Shown: positions 27,913 to 37,054 of the stretch, in pieces
Layout of the letters: every line of letters begins with the position of its first letter
Numbering within the stretch: position 1 is the first letter of the stretch
Source: an uncultured Ruminococcus sp.
GTDB lineage: Bacteria; Bacillota; Clostridia; Oscillospirales; Acutalibacteraceae
Reading direction: 5' to 3'
DNA length: 64,000 nt
Assembly: GCA_902785555.1 (NCBI GenBank)
Contig: CACZZB010000003.1
Location: 62,001 to 126,000 of the forward strand
Translations under genes and position numbers: made by a program
Notes under the pieces: generated by a model
What the model saw: the letters and a program-made list of their open reading frames with translations, nothing else
What the model was told of the DNA's origin: nothing
Databases searched by the model: none

Positions 27913-29910
27913 TTACTCGCTCCTCTTTAAATTTGATAACGCTATATAAATTTCTGTCTTTGAAATGCCCGTCTGAAGATACATATATATCTTCGTGAGC
28001 AAGTTTATTATTTCGGAATTGTCATTGCTGTATGTATGATTTTTCGCTCTGAAATGCTCCTCTAATTTTTCAAGCATATTTCCGAGTTCAAGAAATCCCA
28101 TTTTTTTGCTTTCCTGTGCATTGTCGCTTATCTGTGTATACAGGTCAAATGAATTTATACCGCATTGTATCACATCACAAAGCATACTCTGCACTTCCTC
28201 AAACAGCTTTTCAAAATAAACATACGCTCCTGACACTTCCGAGATATAATGCGTTTTCTGCACCATTTTTGAAACATATATATCATCATAAACGGCTATC
28301 GGATATATATAACAATTACCGTTTTCTATATATGCACTTCCGAACATAACATAATTTATCCCCGGATTATTCATCATTATCTTAGCTGTTTTATCAAGCC
28401 TTTCGACTATATCCTTGCTTTCATTCCTGTATCGTGCTTTCAGAGCAATCCTGTTGCCGTACCTGTCCTCTATGACGACTTTCTGTGACTGGGTTATATC
28501 GTCAAATTCCGAACTTACGCATTTTTCCGAAGCTATGAAAACAAGTCTGTCATTTTCATTTTTGGATTTCCTGGTGAATGTTTCGTATACCATTTTAACA
28601 AAGTCAATGTACACATTTTTGTATATACATGAGGAATTGATATCCTTTTTGCCGAGGATAACAGCCTTTGATTCGGCTGACGAGGATAATTTTCCGTTGG
28701 AGATCCTAGGACTTTTAAGACGTATCTCATTTTTCATTATATCCTGCATATTTCCGGAAAGTCCCCACGGTGCAGATGTGTATTTTGAATTTGACCTGTT
28801 TCCCTCGTAAAATTTCGGTCTTATATCTGAATATGTCAGAAATTTATTTTCAGATTTTTCGTCTTTGTTTATGAAATAATAGATATTTCCCTCATAATCA
28901 AGTGACGAAAAATGTCTGCTTGTCAACGGGATAATATCCATGCTTTCACTTAAAATATATTCCGCTTTGAACTCTCCCGAATATTTTGAAATTTCCTCCG
29001 CACTTTCGGCTTTCATTATCTTTTTCAACAATCCGATACTTTCTATTATCAGCAGATACAGCTTTTTTGAATCAAATTCTGGCGAATGGCTTATATATTT
29101 TTCAAGACGGCTTCCTATTTCCCGAATCTGTCTTTCACTGTCGGCTAATCGGGCATTATGGCACATTACGGCAACTGTTTCAGCGTGTTCGGCGGTATTC
29201 TCGGAAAGTCTTACAAGACCGTCTGATAATATCCCCGACAGGAATTTCAACGCATATTCGGCTGTATCATGTGCTTTTGCCTCATCTATTAACGAATCCT
29301 CTTTTGTTTCCAGAACTTTCGGCTCAATTATTTTATTTTTTATCTGCCATGCAAGTATAGCCGCCGCTTTGTGCTGACATAATTCCTTGCTGTGACAGCT
29401 GCATGATGAATATTCAAGCGGACTTATAAGTCTTACAGTCACTTCTTCATCAGGGAATCTCACCGATACTATCGTGGTTTCCTCTGTTTCGGGCAATATT
29501 CCGATTTGGGCTTTCCGCATAAATTCATTATAATATTTTTTCTTCATAGCTTTTTCAAGGGCTTTCAGCGGATAGCACGACAATTCATCTTTCAGTGTCT
29601 TATCAAGTCCCTTTTGTTCAGGCTCTTTTGTTTCCTGTTTTTCATCGGAATTTTGTTTCAGCCATAAAATCGAAGTTATGATATGCCTGCATATACTCCT
29701 TGACGGACAACTGCATTTGCTTTCCGCCAAAGGATTTTTTATCGTGCATTTCTCACCGCCTACGGTTACGATAATTTCACTGTCACCGTATTCGGCTGAA
29801 ATATCGCCCGATTCCATATCTTTATACGCTCTTTTTAAAGTACCTTTATTTGTTAATCCCGTTAAATATTCGTCATCAGCCGATAATATAGCATTTATCA
29901 ACTCTCCCAT
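27913..29910 (-). CDS. Double SWIM zinc-finger protein (YehQ-like)
   Basis: A 665-residue protein with two SWIM zinc fingers in the N-terminal third: C66-x-C68-x5-C74-x-H76 and C170-x-C172-x5-C178-x-H180. Each follows a beta-rich lead-in ending in a Pro-containing segment (N-P-L-A-E and S-P-L-E-Y). SWIM fingers bind nucleic acid or protein. Residues ~200-665 have no family I can name. The gene is fourth of five in the operon, 13 bases after the VWA gene and 3 before DUF4132. E. coli places a SWIM protein (YehQ) beside its MoxR/VWA genes as well. Confidence 0.85.
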   Translation of the reverse strand: MGELINAILSADDEYLTGLTNKGTLKRAYKDMESGDISAEYGDSEIIVTVGGEKCTIKNPLAESKCSCPSRSICRHIITSILWLKQNSDEKQETKEPEQKGLDKTLKDELSCYPLKALEKAMKKKYYNEFMRKAQIGILPETEETTIVSVRFPDEEVTVRLISPLEYSSCSCHSKELCQHKAAAILAWQIKNKIIEPKVLETKEDSLIDEAKAHDTAEYALKFLSGILSDGLVRLSENTAEHAETVAVMCHNARLADSERQIREIGSRLEKYISHSPEFDSKKLYLLIIESIGLLKKIMKAESAEEISKYSGEFKAEYILSESMDIIPLTSRHFSSLDYEGNIYYFINKDEKSENKFLTYSDIRPKFYEGNRSNSKYTSAPWGLSGNMQDIMKNEIRLKSPRISNGKLSSSAESKAVILGKKDINSSCIYKNVYIDFVKMVYETFTRKSKNENDRLVFIASEKCVSSEFDDITQSQKVVIEDRYGNRIALKARYRNESKDIVERLDKTAKIMMNNPGINYVMFGSAYIENGNCYIYPIAVYDDIYVSKMVQKTHYISEVSGAYVYFEKLFEEVQSMLCDVIQCGINSFDLYTQISDNAQESKKMGFLELGNMLEKLEEHFRAKNHTYSNDNSEIINLLTKIYMYLQTGISKTEIYIALSNLKRSE

Positions 29911-29923
29911 TCTTTCACCCCGT

Positions 29924-31048
29924 TCAGCTTATCATCTTTCCGATATAGTCACCCAATTGTTCCGGAGTCATTGCTCCGACAAATGCCCCCATATCAGCCA
30001 GTTTCTGTCCCAAATTCTTGTCATAGGCGGGATGTGCGTCCCTGTCGAGTGCCGTCAGAAATATCATCTTGCTGCCGCTGCCGATAATATCAGCACAAGT
30101 CCTCAGTAAATTTTGTGTACTGCCGCCCTCATACAAGTCTGTAACAGTAACGAATATCGTTTCATGAGGATTTTCACAAAGACTTTCACAGTAATTCAAT
30201 GCTCCGCCTATATCCGTTCCGCCGCCTAACTGTACTCCCATAAGCACTTCAACGGGGTCATCTGTATATCCGCTCAAATCGACTACATTAGTATCAAATA
30301 TAACGAGTTTTGTTTCTATCATTGGGAGTTTGGCGAATATCCCTGCCATTATTGCACTGTATATCACACTGTCAAGCATTGAACCGCTTTCATCTACCGC
30401 TATGATTATATTCCATTTATTGAATCTTTTTACACGGCTGTTGAAATAGACATTCTTCAGAACTATCCTGTCATTCTCAGTATCATAGTTTTTCAGATTC
30501 CTTGCAATAGTCTTTTTTATATCAAGATTTTTGATAGACTTGACATTTGAAGGCATATTCCTGTTTAGCTTTCCCAAAAGTGATTTTCGTATATCCGTCT
30601 GCAATTTCTCCGTTATATCATCAACTACTTTTTTTATGATTCTTTTAGCTTCCTCTATGACATCACTTTTCATCAGGTGCTTGAATTGCAGGATTGTTTT
30701 CAATAAATCGGTGTTGGGCTCCATTTTTTGCAGGACTTTTTTATCCGTCAGCAGTTCGGTTAAATTAAAATGCTCCAATGCCTGTTTTTCGAGTATCTCA
30801 ACGGTCTTTTTCGGAAACAGCTTTCTTGCTTTTTCAATCCACTTTGCGGCACTCGGTCTTGAATTGCCCGAACCGCCCGCACGCATTATTTCATCACCAT
30901 ATTCCTGACTGTATAAATAATCGAGAGTTTCTTCCATGTCCTGATAGCTTATTTCATCCGAATATCTGCCCGTGAAATTTATCTGATTTTTAGAATCCTT
31001 GCCGAGTATCAGCCGCCATTTATTCAGGTTTTCTTCCATCTCACTCAT
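29924..31048 (-). CDS. VWA domain protein (YehP-like)
   Basis: A 374-residue protein with a helical N-terminal half and a C-terminal von Willebrand A domain with an intact metal-dependent adhesion site: D219-E-S-G-S223, T278 in G-G-G-T-D-I-G and D304 in V-T-D-L-Y. Cytosolic VWA proteins of this type work with MoxR AAA+ ATPases, as in metal-cofactor insertion or complex remodelling. The MoxR gene is two positions upstream. It starts 4 bases after the DUF5682 stop. Its length fits E. coli YehP (about 378 residues). Confidence 0.88.
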   Translation of the reverse strand: MSEMEENLNKWRLILGKDSKNQINFTGRYSDEISYQDMEETLDYLYSQEYGDEIMRAGGSGNSRPSAAKWIEKARKLFPKKTVEILEKQALEHFNLTELLTDKKVLQKMEPNTDLLKTILQFKHLMKSDVIEEAKRIIKKVVDDITEKLQTDIRKSLLGKLNRNMPSNVKSIKNLDIKKTIARNLKNYDTENDRIVLKNVYFNSRVKRFNKWNIIIAVDESGSMLDSVIYSAIMAGIFAKLPMIETKLVIFDTNVVDLSGYTDDPVEVLMGVQLGGGTDIGGALNYCESLCENPHETIFVTVTDLYEGGSTQNLLRTCADIIGSGSKMIFLTALDRDAHPAYDKNLGQKLADMGAFVGAMTPEQLGDYIGKMIS

Positions 31049-31052
31049 ATAC

Positions 31053-33449
31053 CTATTCCTCCGAAAACTCTTTCAGTATATCTTTTTCAAGCCTTATACC
31101 CTCCGCATAAAGGGCACTGTAAAGCTCTATATTTTTCTTGACTTCTTCCTTTGACTTTCCGTATAATAAAGCTACTTTTTCGGCTATGCTGTCAATTTCG
31201 GAGGGTGTGAAATAGCTGAATGCCAATCTTAATTCAGGCAGTATTTCCATGAAATCTTCCGTTTCAAACTCACTTATCAGTTTATTCGTTGTCACGATAA
31301 ATTCATTGCCTACCAAGACAATATCCCTTGCTGTTGAAAAAAGTCCTCTTAAAAATACCGCACCCTGTTTTTTTATCTCCTCACTGCCTGTCAGATAACC
31401 GTTGAGTGCCTGTCTGATATTTTCTTTGTACGCATTTTCACTTCCGTAGAGAAGTCCCAATACTGCACCGTACAATGACGGTTCAGGGTCATCTTTTTCT
31501 ATCATAAGCCTGAAAGCGTCAAACAAAGTATCATATTCTTTATGCAGTACATCTCCCGTCACAAGATTATACATCATCCTGCATATCTTTATACATTCAT
31601 TCGCATATTCTGCATTTACGTCCATCATTGACGGAAGCATTATTATTATCTTATTAAAGCATTTCTCAAGAAAATACTCCGTTACAATGCCTTTTGCATT
31701 GTACATTTTTTTTAGAGTGTCAAGCATATTGAAATAATACAAGCCTTTTCCGAGAGAGAAAAAATCTCCGTCATTTATTATTATCTCATCCAGCTTTACT
31801 TCAAATTTTTCCGAAATATCTATACCCATCAAAAAACATTCTACATATAATTTAGCCGCATCACTGCATTTCTGTTCATCTTTTATCTGTCGTGCAGACA
31901 TTGTCCTGCAGACTTCTTCTATTGCAGCTCCGTATACGCTGACATCTATCAATGCCGAATCCGTATTGACTGTACGCTTATATGACCATGTTTCTCTTAT
32001 ACGGCTTCTGTCTTTGTTATTTATTATATCCGCACCCTTTGTTCTCTTTGCAAACTCCGTTTTAAGATAACTCATTCTGTAAAATAAACGGCTTATTTCC
32101 ATGTGTGCAGGCTTTGAAAATATATCGAGTTCTATCTCCTGTTCAGCGACATTATCCACTTTAAGACGGTATTTTCTGCACTGTTCTTCAAAATCCTGTA
32201 TAACGGGTATCTTTTCTGCCGTACTGCACAGACTGCCTATTTCACTGCCCGTTGCGATTTCACTCAATATCCTCAACGGCAAATCGCTTGACGCATTGAG
32301 TTCTCCTTTTACGAAACAGCTCTGTACACTGTCATATAATTCATAAAGTCCCGGAGCTTTTTTATTTCTAATGGAACATAATCCCCTGTATATTGAAACA
32401 GCCGACGATATATCCGACATTGTGATAAGCAATTTTTCCTTGCCCGATTCTTTGGCACATTTCAAAAGGGTATCCATTACAACATTTTCATAGACCTCCG
32501 AAACATTGCCGTCACCCTCTGCAATGCCTTTCCACACTTTATCGTAAAATCCGGGATTCTGCATACCCGACGCATATCCGTTCAAAGCATCTGCCGCCTC
32601 GAATGAATATATCATGGCATACACATTCTGCACTTTTTCATTGAAGTTATGTATCTTCAATTTCTTCTCTTTTTTATTCGCACTTGTCAACTGATACAGT
32701 CCGTATGTATGGAATCCTCCTGTAACTACCAATACTCTTTGATGTGTTTCCGCTGATTTGAGGATATTTTCCGCCATGAATTTTTCCCTTATCAGACAGC
32801 CGTCTGCTTCCATAAGTTCTTTGGGTGTATTTTCCCTCGTCAGATAACAGTATGTCATCATATTTGCAACAAATTCATCTGTTTCCATATAAAGTCCGTT
32901 TATCTCAAAGTAATTTTCCCAGAATTCCTCAAAGCTCCTCATGCCTGTCTTTTCACAGACTGCATTGAAAAACCTGCTTTCCGACAGATAATAGTCATCA
33001 TTGTAATTGCTTACTTCCTTTTCACGGAGGATACCTTTGCTTTTTTCGGTATGTATAAGTATCTCTCCGTATGGCAGGTCTATGAAACCGCAGTCGATAT
33101 TTCTTTTTCTCGCCTGCACAAGAGCGTTATATTCAGGCGATGTATTCAAAAACGGATAGTAGCATTTATAATCTTCCGCATCTTCATTAATTAACTGCTG
33201 TGTATCTTTATAGTAATAATAAAATGCTATCGGGAGCTTGGTTTCTTCATCCGTAAGTACAGGTATCAGTTTATTTGAATTCTCGGGACCTTCCACCAAT
33301 ATGCAATCGGGCTTGTATTCTTCGATAGTCCTCAAAAGATGATACGAACAGGCGGGGCTGTGATGTCTTATGGGAAAATATAATATATTCTGCCGAAAGT
33401 CAAACGGTATTATTTCAAATATTTCTTTGTGTCGTAAAATTCTTTCCAT
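31053..33449 (-). CDS. DUF5682 protein (YehM-like)
   Basis: A 798-residue protein with the DUF5682 hallmark near residues 26-55: F-P-I-R-H-H-S-P-A-C followed by I-L-V-E-G-P-E-N. A further G-G-F-H-T-Y-G-L-Y lies near 240. These His and Glu residues resemble the core of the TIKI/TraB/PrgY-like metallohydrolase fold, so hydrolase activity is possible but unproven. The C-terminal half is helical. Its first 40 bases overlap the MoxR gene in another frame, which suggests translational coupling. No membrane segment is evident. Confidence 0.85.
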   Translation of the reverse strand: MERILRHKEIFEIIPFDFRQNILYFPIRHHSPACSYHLLRTIEEYKPDCILVEGPENSNKLIPVLTDEETKLPIAFYYYYKDTQQLINEDAEDYKCYYPFLNTSPEYNALVQARKRNIDCGFIDLPYGEILIHTEKSKGILREKEVSNYNDDYYLSESRFFNAVCEKTGMRSFEEFWENYFEINGLYMETDEFVANMMTYCYLTRENTPKELMEADGCLIREKFMAENILKSAETHQRVLVVTGGFHTYGLYQLTSANKKEKKLKIHNFNEKVQNVYAMIYSFEAADALNGYASGMQNPGFYDKVWKGIAEGDGNVSEVYENVVMDTLLKCAKESGKEKLLITMSDISSAVSIYRGLCSIRNKKAPGLYELYDSVQSCFVKGELNASSDLPLRILSEIATGSEIGSLCSTAEKIPVIQDFEEQCRKYRLKVDNVAEQEIELDIFSKPAHMEISRLFYRMSYLKTEFAKRTKGADIINNKDRSRIRETWSYKRTVNTDSALIDVSVYGAAIEEVCRTMSARQIKDEQKCSDAAKLYVECFLMGIDISEKFEVKLDEIIINDGDFFSLGKGLYYFNMLDTLKKMYNAKGIVTEYFLEKCFNKIIIMLPSMMDVNAEYANECIKICRMMYNLVTGDVLHKEYDTLFDAFRLMIEKDDPEPSLYGAVLGLLYGSENAYKENIRQALNGYLTGSEEIKKQGAVFLRGLFSTARDIVLVGNEFIVTTNKLISEFETEDFMEILPELRLAFSYFTPSEIDSIAEKVALLYGKSKEEVKKNIELYSALYAEGIRLEKDILKEFSEE

Positions 33450-34516
33450 ATTCCACCCAGCTTTTCTGCTTTGAATTTTATCACTGTATTAAAATAGGCT
33501 TTCAGTCTTTCAAGGTCATCTTTCGTATCCTTGCAGACTGCATTGTTAAGATTCTGAGTCAGTTCCGCTAAATTTATTTTCTCCTCGTAATACCACGCAT
33601 TTGAAAGTGTCTGATAGAATACCGATACTGCCTCGGCTGTACTCATTACTGCCGACGGTTTATCTATCTTCATGCCGTTTTCGGAAACGCCCTCCCTCAA
33701 CTCATGATACGTTATAGCAAGGAGTTCCGCTACATCCGTATCTATCGGCATTTCTATATTATTCGCCAATGCACTCTGTTCGACTTCATTCAAAATTATC
33801 TGCTTTTCAAGCCTTACATCTTTGACGGGATTGACTGTTTCAAAATTGAATCGTCTTTTCAATGCACTTGACATTTCATTAACGCCCTTGTCCCTGATGT
33901 TAGCTGTACCTATAATATTGAATCCCGACTTTGCGAATACAAGACCGTCTTCCTCCAATTCGGGAATATTCAGCACTTTATCACTCATTACAGAAATAAG
34001 GCTGTCCTGAATTTCAGCGGGTGTTCTTGTGATTTCCTCGAATCTTGTAATAATCCCCTTTGTCATTCCGACATAAAGCGGTGAAGGTACAAGAGCTTCC
34101 TTAACGGGACCTTTCGCCAATAATAAAGCGTAATTCCAACTGTATTTTATCATATCCTCGGTCGTACCGGCTGTTCCCTGAACGGTATTTGTACTTGTTC
34201 CGCTGATAGCCGCCGAAAGCAATTCCGACAGCATAGTCTTAGCCGTACCGGGTTCACCTACGAGCATAAGTCCACGGCTTCCTGCAAGGGTTATTATACA
34301 TCTCTCTACAAGTGCGTCATTTCCGAAAAATTTCTTTTTGATACCGATACTCTTTCCGTTATATTTTATCGCTTTATTTGACCCTAATATAAAAGTTCTT
34401 ACGGCTTTGGGAGAAAGCTGCCAATTTTCGGGTTTTCTTCCGTCATCATTGGCTTTGAGTGCTTCAAGCTCCTCGGCATATCTTATCTCTACGGGTGGTT
34501 TAATAAAATTTTCCAT
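33410..34516 (-). CDS. MoxR-type AAA+ ATPase (YehL-like), first gene of operon
   Basis: A 368-residue AAA+ ATPase. ATG at 34516 is chosen, 10 bases after GGAGGG; the frame extends 11 codons further without an RBS. Walker A is GEPGTAKT at residues 87-94; the Walker B/sensor region is I-T-R-F-E-E-I-T-R, sensor 1 lies in I-I-G-T-A-N-I-R-D, and the arginine finger region is M-S-S-A-L-K-R-R-F-N-F-E. MoxR ATPases remodel partner complexes together with VWA proteins. It heads a five-gene operon whose set (MoxR, DUF5682, VWA, SWIM, DUF4132) matches the E. coli yeh locus. Confidence 0.9.
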   Translation of the reverse strand: MENFIKPPVEIRYAEELEALKANDDGRKPENWQLSPKAVRTFILGSNKAIKYNGKSIGIKKKFFGNDALVERCIITLAGSRGLMLVGEPGTAKTMLSELLSAAISGTSTNTVQGTAGTTEDMIKYSWNYALLLAKGPVKEALVPSPLYVGMTKGIITRFEEITRTPAEIQDSLISVMSDKVLNIPELEEDGLVFAKSGFNIIGTANIRDKGVNEMSSALKRRFNFETVNPVKDVRLEKQIILNEVEQSALANNIEMPIDTDVAELLAITYHELREGVSENGMKIDKPSAVMSTAEAVSVFYQTLSNAWYYEEKINLAELTQNLNNAVCKDTKDDLERLKAYFNTVIKFKAEKLGGIWKEFYDTKKYLK

Positions 34517-34549
34517 AAAACAAATTCCCTCCAAAATTTTCATACACAT

Positions 34550-34558
34550 ATTATATCA
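34550..34558 (-). promoter_or_regulatory. Extended -10 promoter of the MoxR/VWA operon
   Basis: On the minus strand TGATATAAT, an extended -10, 34 bases before the MoxR start. The -35 region is only A-rich. Confidence 0.55.
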
Positions 34559-34587
34559 ATAGTAATGAGCCGTTTTTTGTACAACAA

Positions 34588-34622
34588 ATGCCCCCTCATG
34601 TAAAAAATCCACAAGGGGGCAT
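34588..34622 (-). terminator. Terminator after hpf
   Basis: ATGCCCCCT pairs with AGGGGGCAT (9 pairs) around a 17-base loop. The T-run after it on the minus strand is interrupted (ATTTGTTGT), so termination may be partial and some reading into the MoxR operon is possible. Confidence 0.65.
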
Positions 34623-34648
34623 AATTACTTTTTAAAAAGACTCAAATA

Positions 34649-35182
34649 TCAATACTCAGGTTCCAAAAGTCCGTAAGTATTATTTTTACGCTTATAAACT
34701 ACGCATATCTGATTTGTGGAACTGTTGAGGAACATAAAGAATTCATGTCCTATCATGTTCATCTGAAGGATAGCTTCCTCAACGCTCAAAGGCTTCACCG
34801 TAAAGGTCTTTGTTCTTACCACGTTATATTCATCTTCAACGACTTCTTCATCGCTTTTGAATTCTGCAAAATACTGTTCAATGGACTCTGCTCTGAGTTT
34901 TTTGCTGAGCTTGGTCTTATTCTTTCTTATCTGTCCTCCCAATATATCAACGACTGCATCAAGTGCATCATTCATTTCAAGGGCTGTGCTTTCGGCACGA
35001 TAAGTCATGCTGTTGTCACGGATAGTTACTTCAACTGTCTGACGGTTTTTTTCAAGAGTTACTGTTACGGTAGCTTCCGCATCTTCCGAGAAAATCTTTT
35101 CAAACTTTCCGAGTTTCTTGTAAACACGTTCCTTAAAATTATCTCTGAGATTTACTTTTCTGCCTACGATATTGTATTTCAT
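34649..35182 (-). CDS. hpf: Ribosome hibernation promoting factor, long form
   Basis: A 177-residue long HPF. The N-terminal S30AE domain (residues 1-~100) binds the 30S decoding centre. The C-terminal ~55 residues (E-E-A-I-L-Q-M-N-M-I-G-H-E-F-F-M-F) dimerise to give 100S inactive ribosomes in stationary phase or stress. The length is normal for the Firmicutes long type. It is monocistronic, with a strong inverted repeat between its -10 and its RBS. Confidence 0.94.
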   Translation of the reverse strand: MKYNIVGRKVNLRDNFKERVYKKLGKFEKIFSEDAEATVTVTLEKNRQTVEVTIRDNSMTYRAESTALEMNDALDAVVDILGGQIRKNKTKLSKKLRAESIEQYFAEFKSDEEVVEDEYNVVRTKTFTVKPLSVEEAILQMNMIGHEFFMFLNSSTNQICVVYKRKNNTYGLLEPEY

Positions 35183-35206
35183 AAAATAAGCCTCCTTATA
35201 TCTTCG

Positions 35207-35238
35207 CTTGACCTCTTTTAAAGGTCAAGTATATTATA
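35207..35238 (-). promoter_or_regulatory. hpf promoter -10 and overlapping inverted repeat
   Basis: Minus-strand TATAAT at 35238-35233, with a weak -35 (TTCCAT) 17 bases upstream. It is followed at once by an 8-bp perfect inverted repeat, CTTGACCT...AGGTCAAG (35207-35229), covering the transcription start. It may be an operator or a 5' mRNA stem. Confidence 0.55.
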
Positions 35239-35323
35239 ACATATTAAACAAAAAAATGGAATAGTTTTTAAAAAAATTATGTAAAAATTTTGGTTTACAA
35301 TTTTATACATTATCACAAGAGGA

Positions 35324-36496
35324 TTATTTTATGATTTTACCGTTTATTATAACACTGTCGGGACTGTTCATGATATCAAGAGGGTCTCCGCTGTACAGTA
35401 GGATATCGGCATCCTTGCCGACTTCAAGAGAGCCTACTTTGTCTGATATACCGCATATTTCGGCAGGTATTGATGTTATCGCCCTCAAAGCATCTGTCCT
35501 GTCCATTCCCTCTTTTATGGCAACTGCCGCACAAAGTACAAGATATTGTACAGGTGTTTCGGGATGGTCGGTTACAACAGCGGTTTTTATATGATTATTC
35601 GCAAGTATCCCTGTTGATTTGGGAGTAAGATTTTTGAGTTCGGGCTTGCTTCTGTCCGTCAGAATAGGTCCCGAAAGTATGCCTAGCATATTTTCTTCGG
35701 ATAATTCATCACATATCAGATAAGCGTCTGTTGCGTGTACAAGAACATAATCTATGTCAAATTCTTTGCATATCCTTACAGCCGTAAATATATCATCTGC
35801 ACGGTGTACATGAAAATGTGCGGGAATTTCTTTTTTAAACAGCGGAATAAGGGCTTCATATTTCATATCATATTCGGGACAGTCGTAATTTTCCCTGTCA
35901 TTCTCGTAGTTTATCTTGTCTTTGTAATATTTCTCGGCTTTTTTCAGAGTTTCACGGATAAGTGCCGCTGTTGCCATGCGGGTCACGGGAGATTGTTCCT
36001 TGTCGCTGAATGTAGCTTTGGGATTTTCACCGAGAGCGAATTTTATTCCGACAGGGGCTTTGACTGTCATTTTATCTATCCTTTTGCCGAAAGTCTTTAT
36101 TGCCGCAAGCTGTCCGGCAATGGGATTTGTACTTCCCGGACCCGTTATTACAGTGGTTATACCTGCACTTACCGCCTCATCAAAATATTTTTCCATAGGG
36201 TTTATTGCATCTATTGCCCTGAGATGAGGAGTTATAGGGTCGCTGTCTTCATTGCCGTCATCATCCTCGATACCGACGGAATCACCGAACATTCCAAGAT
36301 GTGTATGTGCATCTATAAATCCCGGGTAAGCCGTTTGTCCCTTTGCATTTATATCATCATCTTCATAGCCGAATGAATGGAATGAAGACATTTTTCCGAT
36401 ATGCTTTATTTTTCCGTTTTCGATTTCTATATATCCGTTTTCTATGCAATTATTTTCCTTATCCATGGTGCATATCCTGACATTATATATTATCAT
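35324..36496 (-). CDS. Amidohydrolase family protein (imidazolonepropionase-related)
   Basis: A 390-residue metal-dependent hydrolase. The N-terminus makes the composite beta domain, and G-F-I-D-A-H-T-H-L-G gives the first metal-binding HxH near residue 65. H-F-H-V-H near 230, V-L-V-H-A-T-D near 256 and V-V-T-D-H-P-E near 310 supply the remaining ligands. ATG at 36496 is preferred, since GAGGTG stands 9 bases upstream; a GTG four codons earlier lies inside that site. The substrate is unknown. Such proteins act on cyclic amides or are prolidase-like. Confidence 0.82.
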   Translation of the reverse strand: MIIYNVRICTMDKENNCIENGYIEIENGKIKHIGKMSSFHSFGYEDDDINAKGQTAYPGFIDAHTHLGMFGDSVGIEDDDGNEDSDPITPHLRAIDAINPMEKYFDEAVSAGITTVITGPGSTNPIAGQLAAIKTFGKRIDKMTVKAPVGIKFALGENPKATFSDKEQSPVTRMATAALIRETLKKAEKYYKDKINYENDRENYDCPEYDMKYEALIPLFKKEIPAHFHVHRADDIFTAVRICKEFDIDYVLVHATDAYLICDELSEENMLGILSGPILTDRSKPELKNLTPKSTGILANNHIKTAVVTDHPETPVQYLVLCAAVAIKEGMDRTDALRAITSIPAEICGISDKVGSLEVGKDADILLYSGDPLDIMNSPDSVIINGKIIK

Positions 36497-36517
36497 AAAA
36501 TTTTTCACCTCAATGTC

Positions 36518-36546
36518 AAAAAAAGAGAGCCTTTTTCAGACTCTCC
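36518..36546 (-). terminator. Terminator after the S1-domain gene
   Basis: Minus-strand GGAGAGTC pairs with GGCTCTCT (one G-T pair) and is followed by seven T's. Confidence 0.8.
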
Positions 36547-36557
36547 AAAAATTTTTT

Positions 36558-37034
36558 TTACGGTTTCTGTGAATTGCTGCGTCTGGGATAGCTGCCTCTT
36601 TTATTTTCGTTCATACGCTTGAGATCAGACATTTTTTCTTCGCTTGTCTGCTTGAATTTTGACATCATATCCTCAAAGCTTGCGGGTTCGGAACGCTTTG
36701 GCTGCTGCCATTCATAGCTGTTATTATTCGGTTTCGGAGAACGATATTTCTGATTGCTTCGATTTGGGCGTTGGTTCTGAGGATTATTGCTATCATTCTG
36801 CAGGACAGCCTTTTTTATTGAAAGACTGATTTTTCCGTCTTCACCTATGCTCAGTACCTTTACTTTTACAGTCTGACCCTCTTTGAGATAATCATTGATA
36901 TCATTCACAAATGTAGGGGCTACTTCGGAAATATGTACCATTCCCGTTTTTCCCGGTTCAAGTTCAACAAAAGCTCCGAATTTTGTTATACCTGTGACTT
37001 TGCCTTCCAATACCATTCCTGTTTCAAGACTCAT
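36558..37034 (-). CDS. yabR: S1 RNA-binding domain protein (YabR-like)
   Basis: A 158-residue protein with a single S1 domain at residues 1-~75 (G-K-V-T-G-I-T-K-F-G-A-F-V-E-L-E, G-M-V-H-I-S-E-V, K-I-S-L-S-I-K-K). A low-complexity Asn/Arg/Pro-rich tail of about 80 residues follows. Homologues sit directly after divIC in many Firmicutes and are often named YabR. It probably binds RNA or the 30S subunit. GAGGAG precedes the start and the gene follows divIC by 20 bases. Confidence 0.85.
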   Translation of the reverse strand: MSLETGMVLEGKVTGITKFGAFVELEPGKTGMVHISEVAPTFVNDINDYLKEGQTVKVKVLSIGEDGKISLSIKKAVLQNDSNNPQNQRPNRSNQKYRSPKPNNNSYEWQQPKRSEPASFEDMMSKFKQTSEEKMSDLKRMNENKRGSYPRRSNSQKP

Positions 37035-37054
37035 ACTTCAAAAATTTTCTCCTC

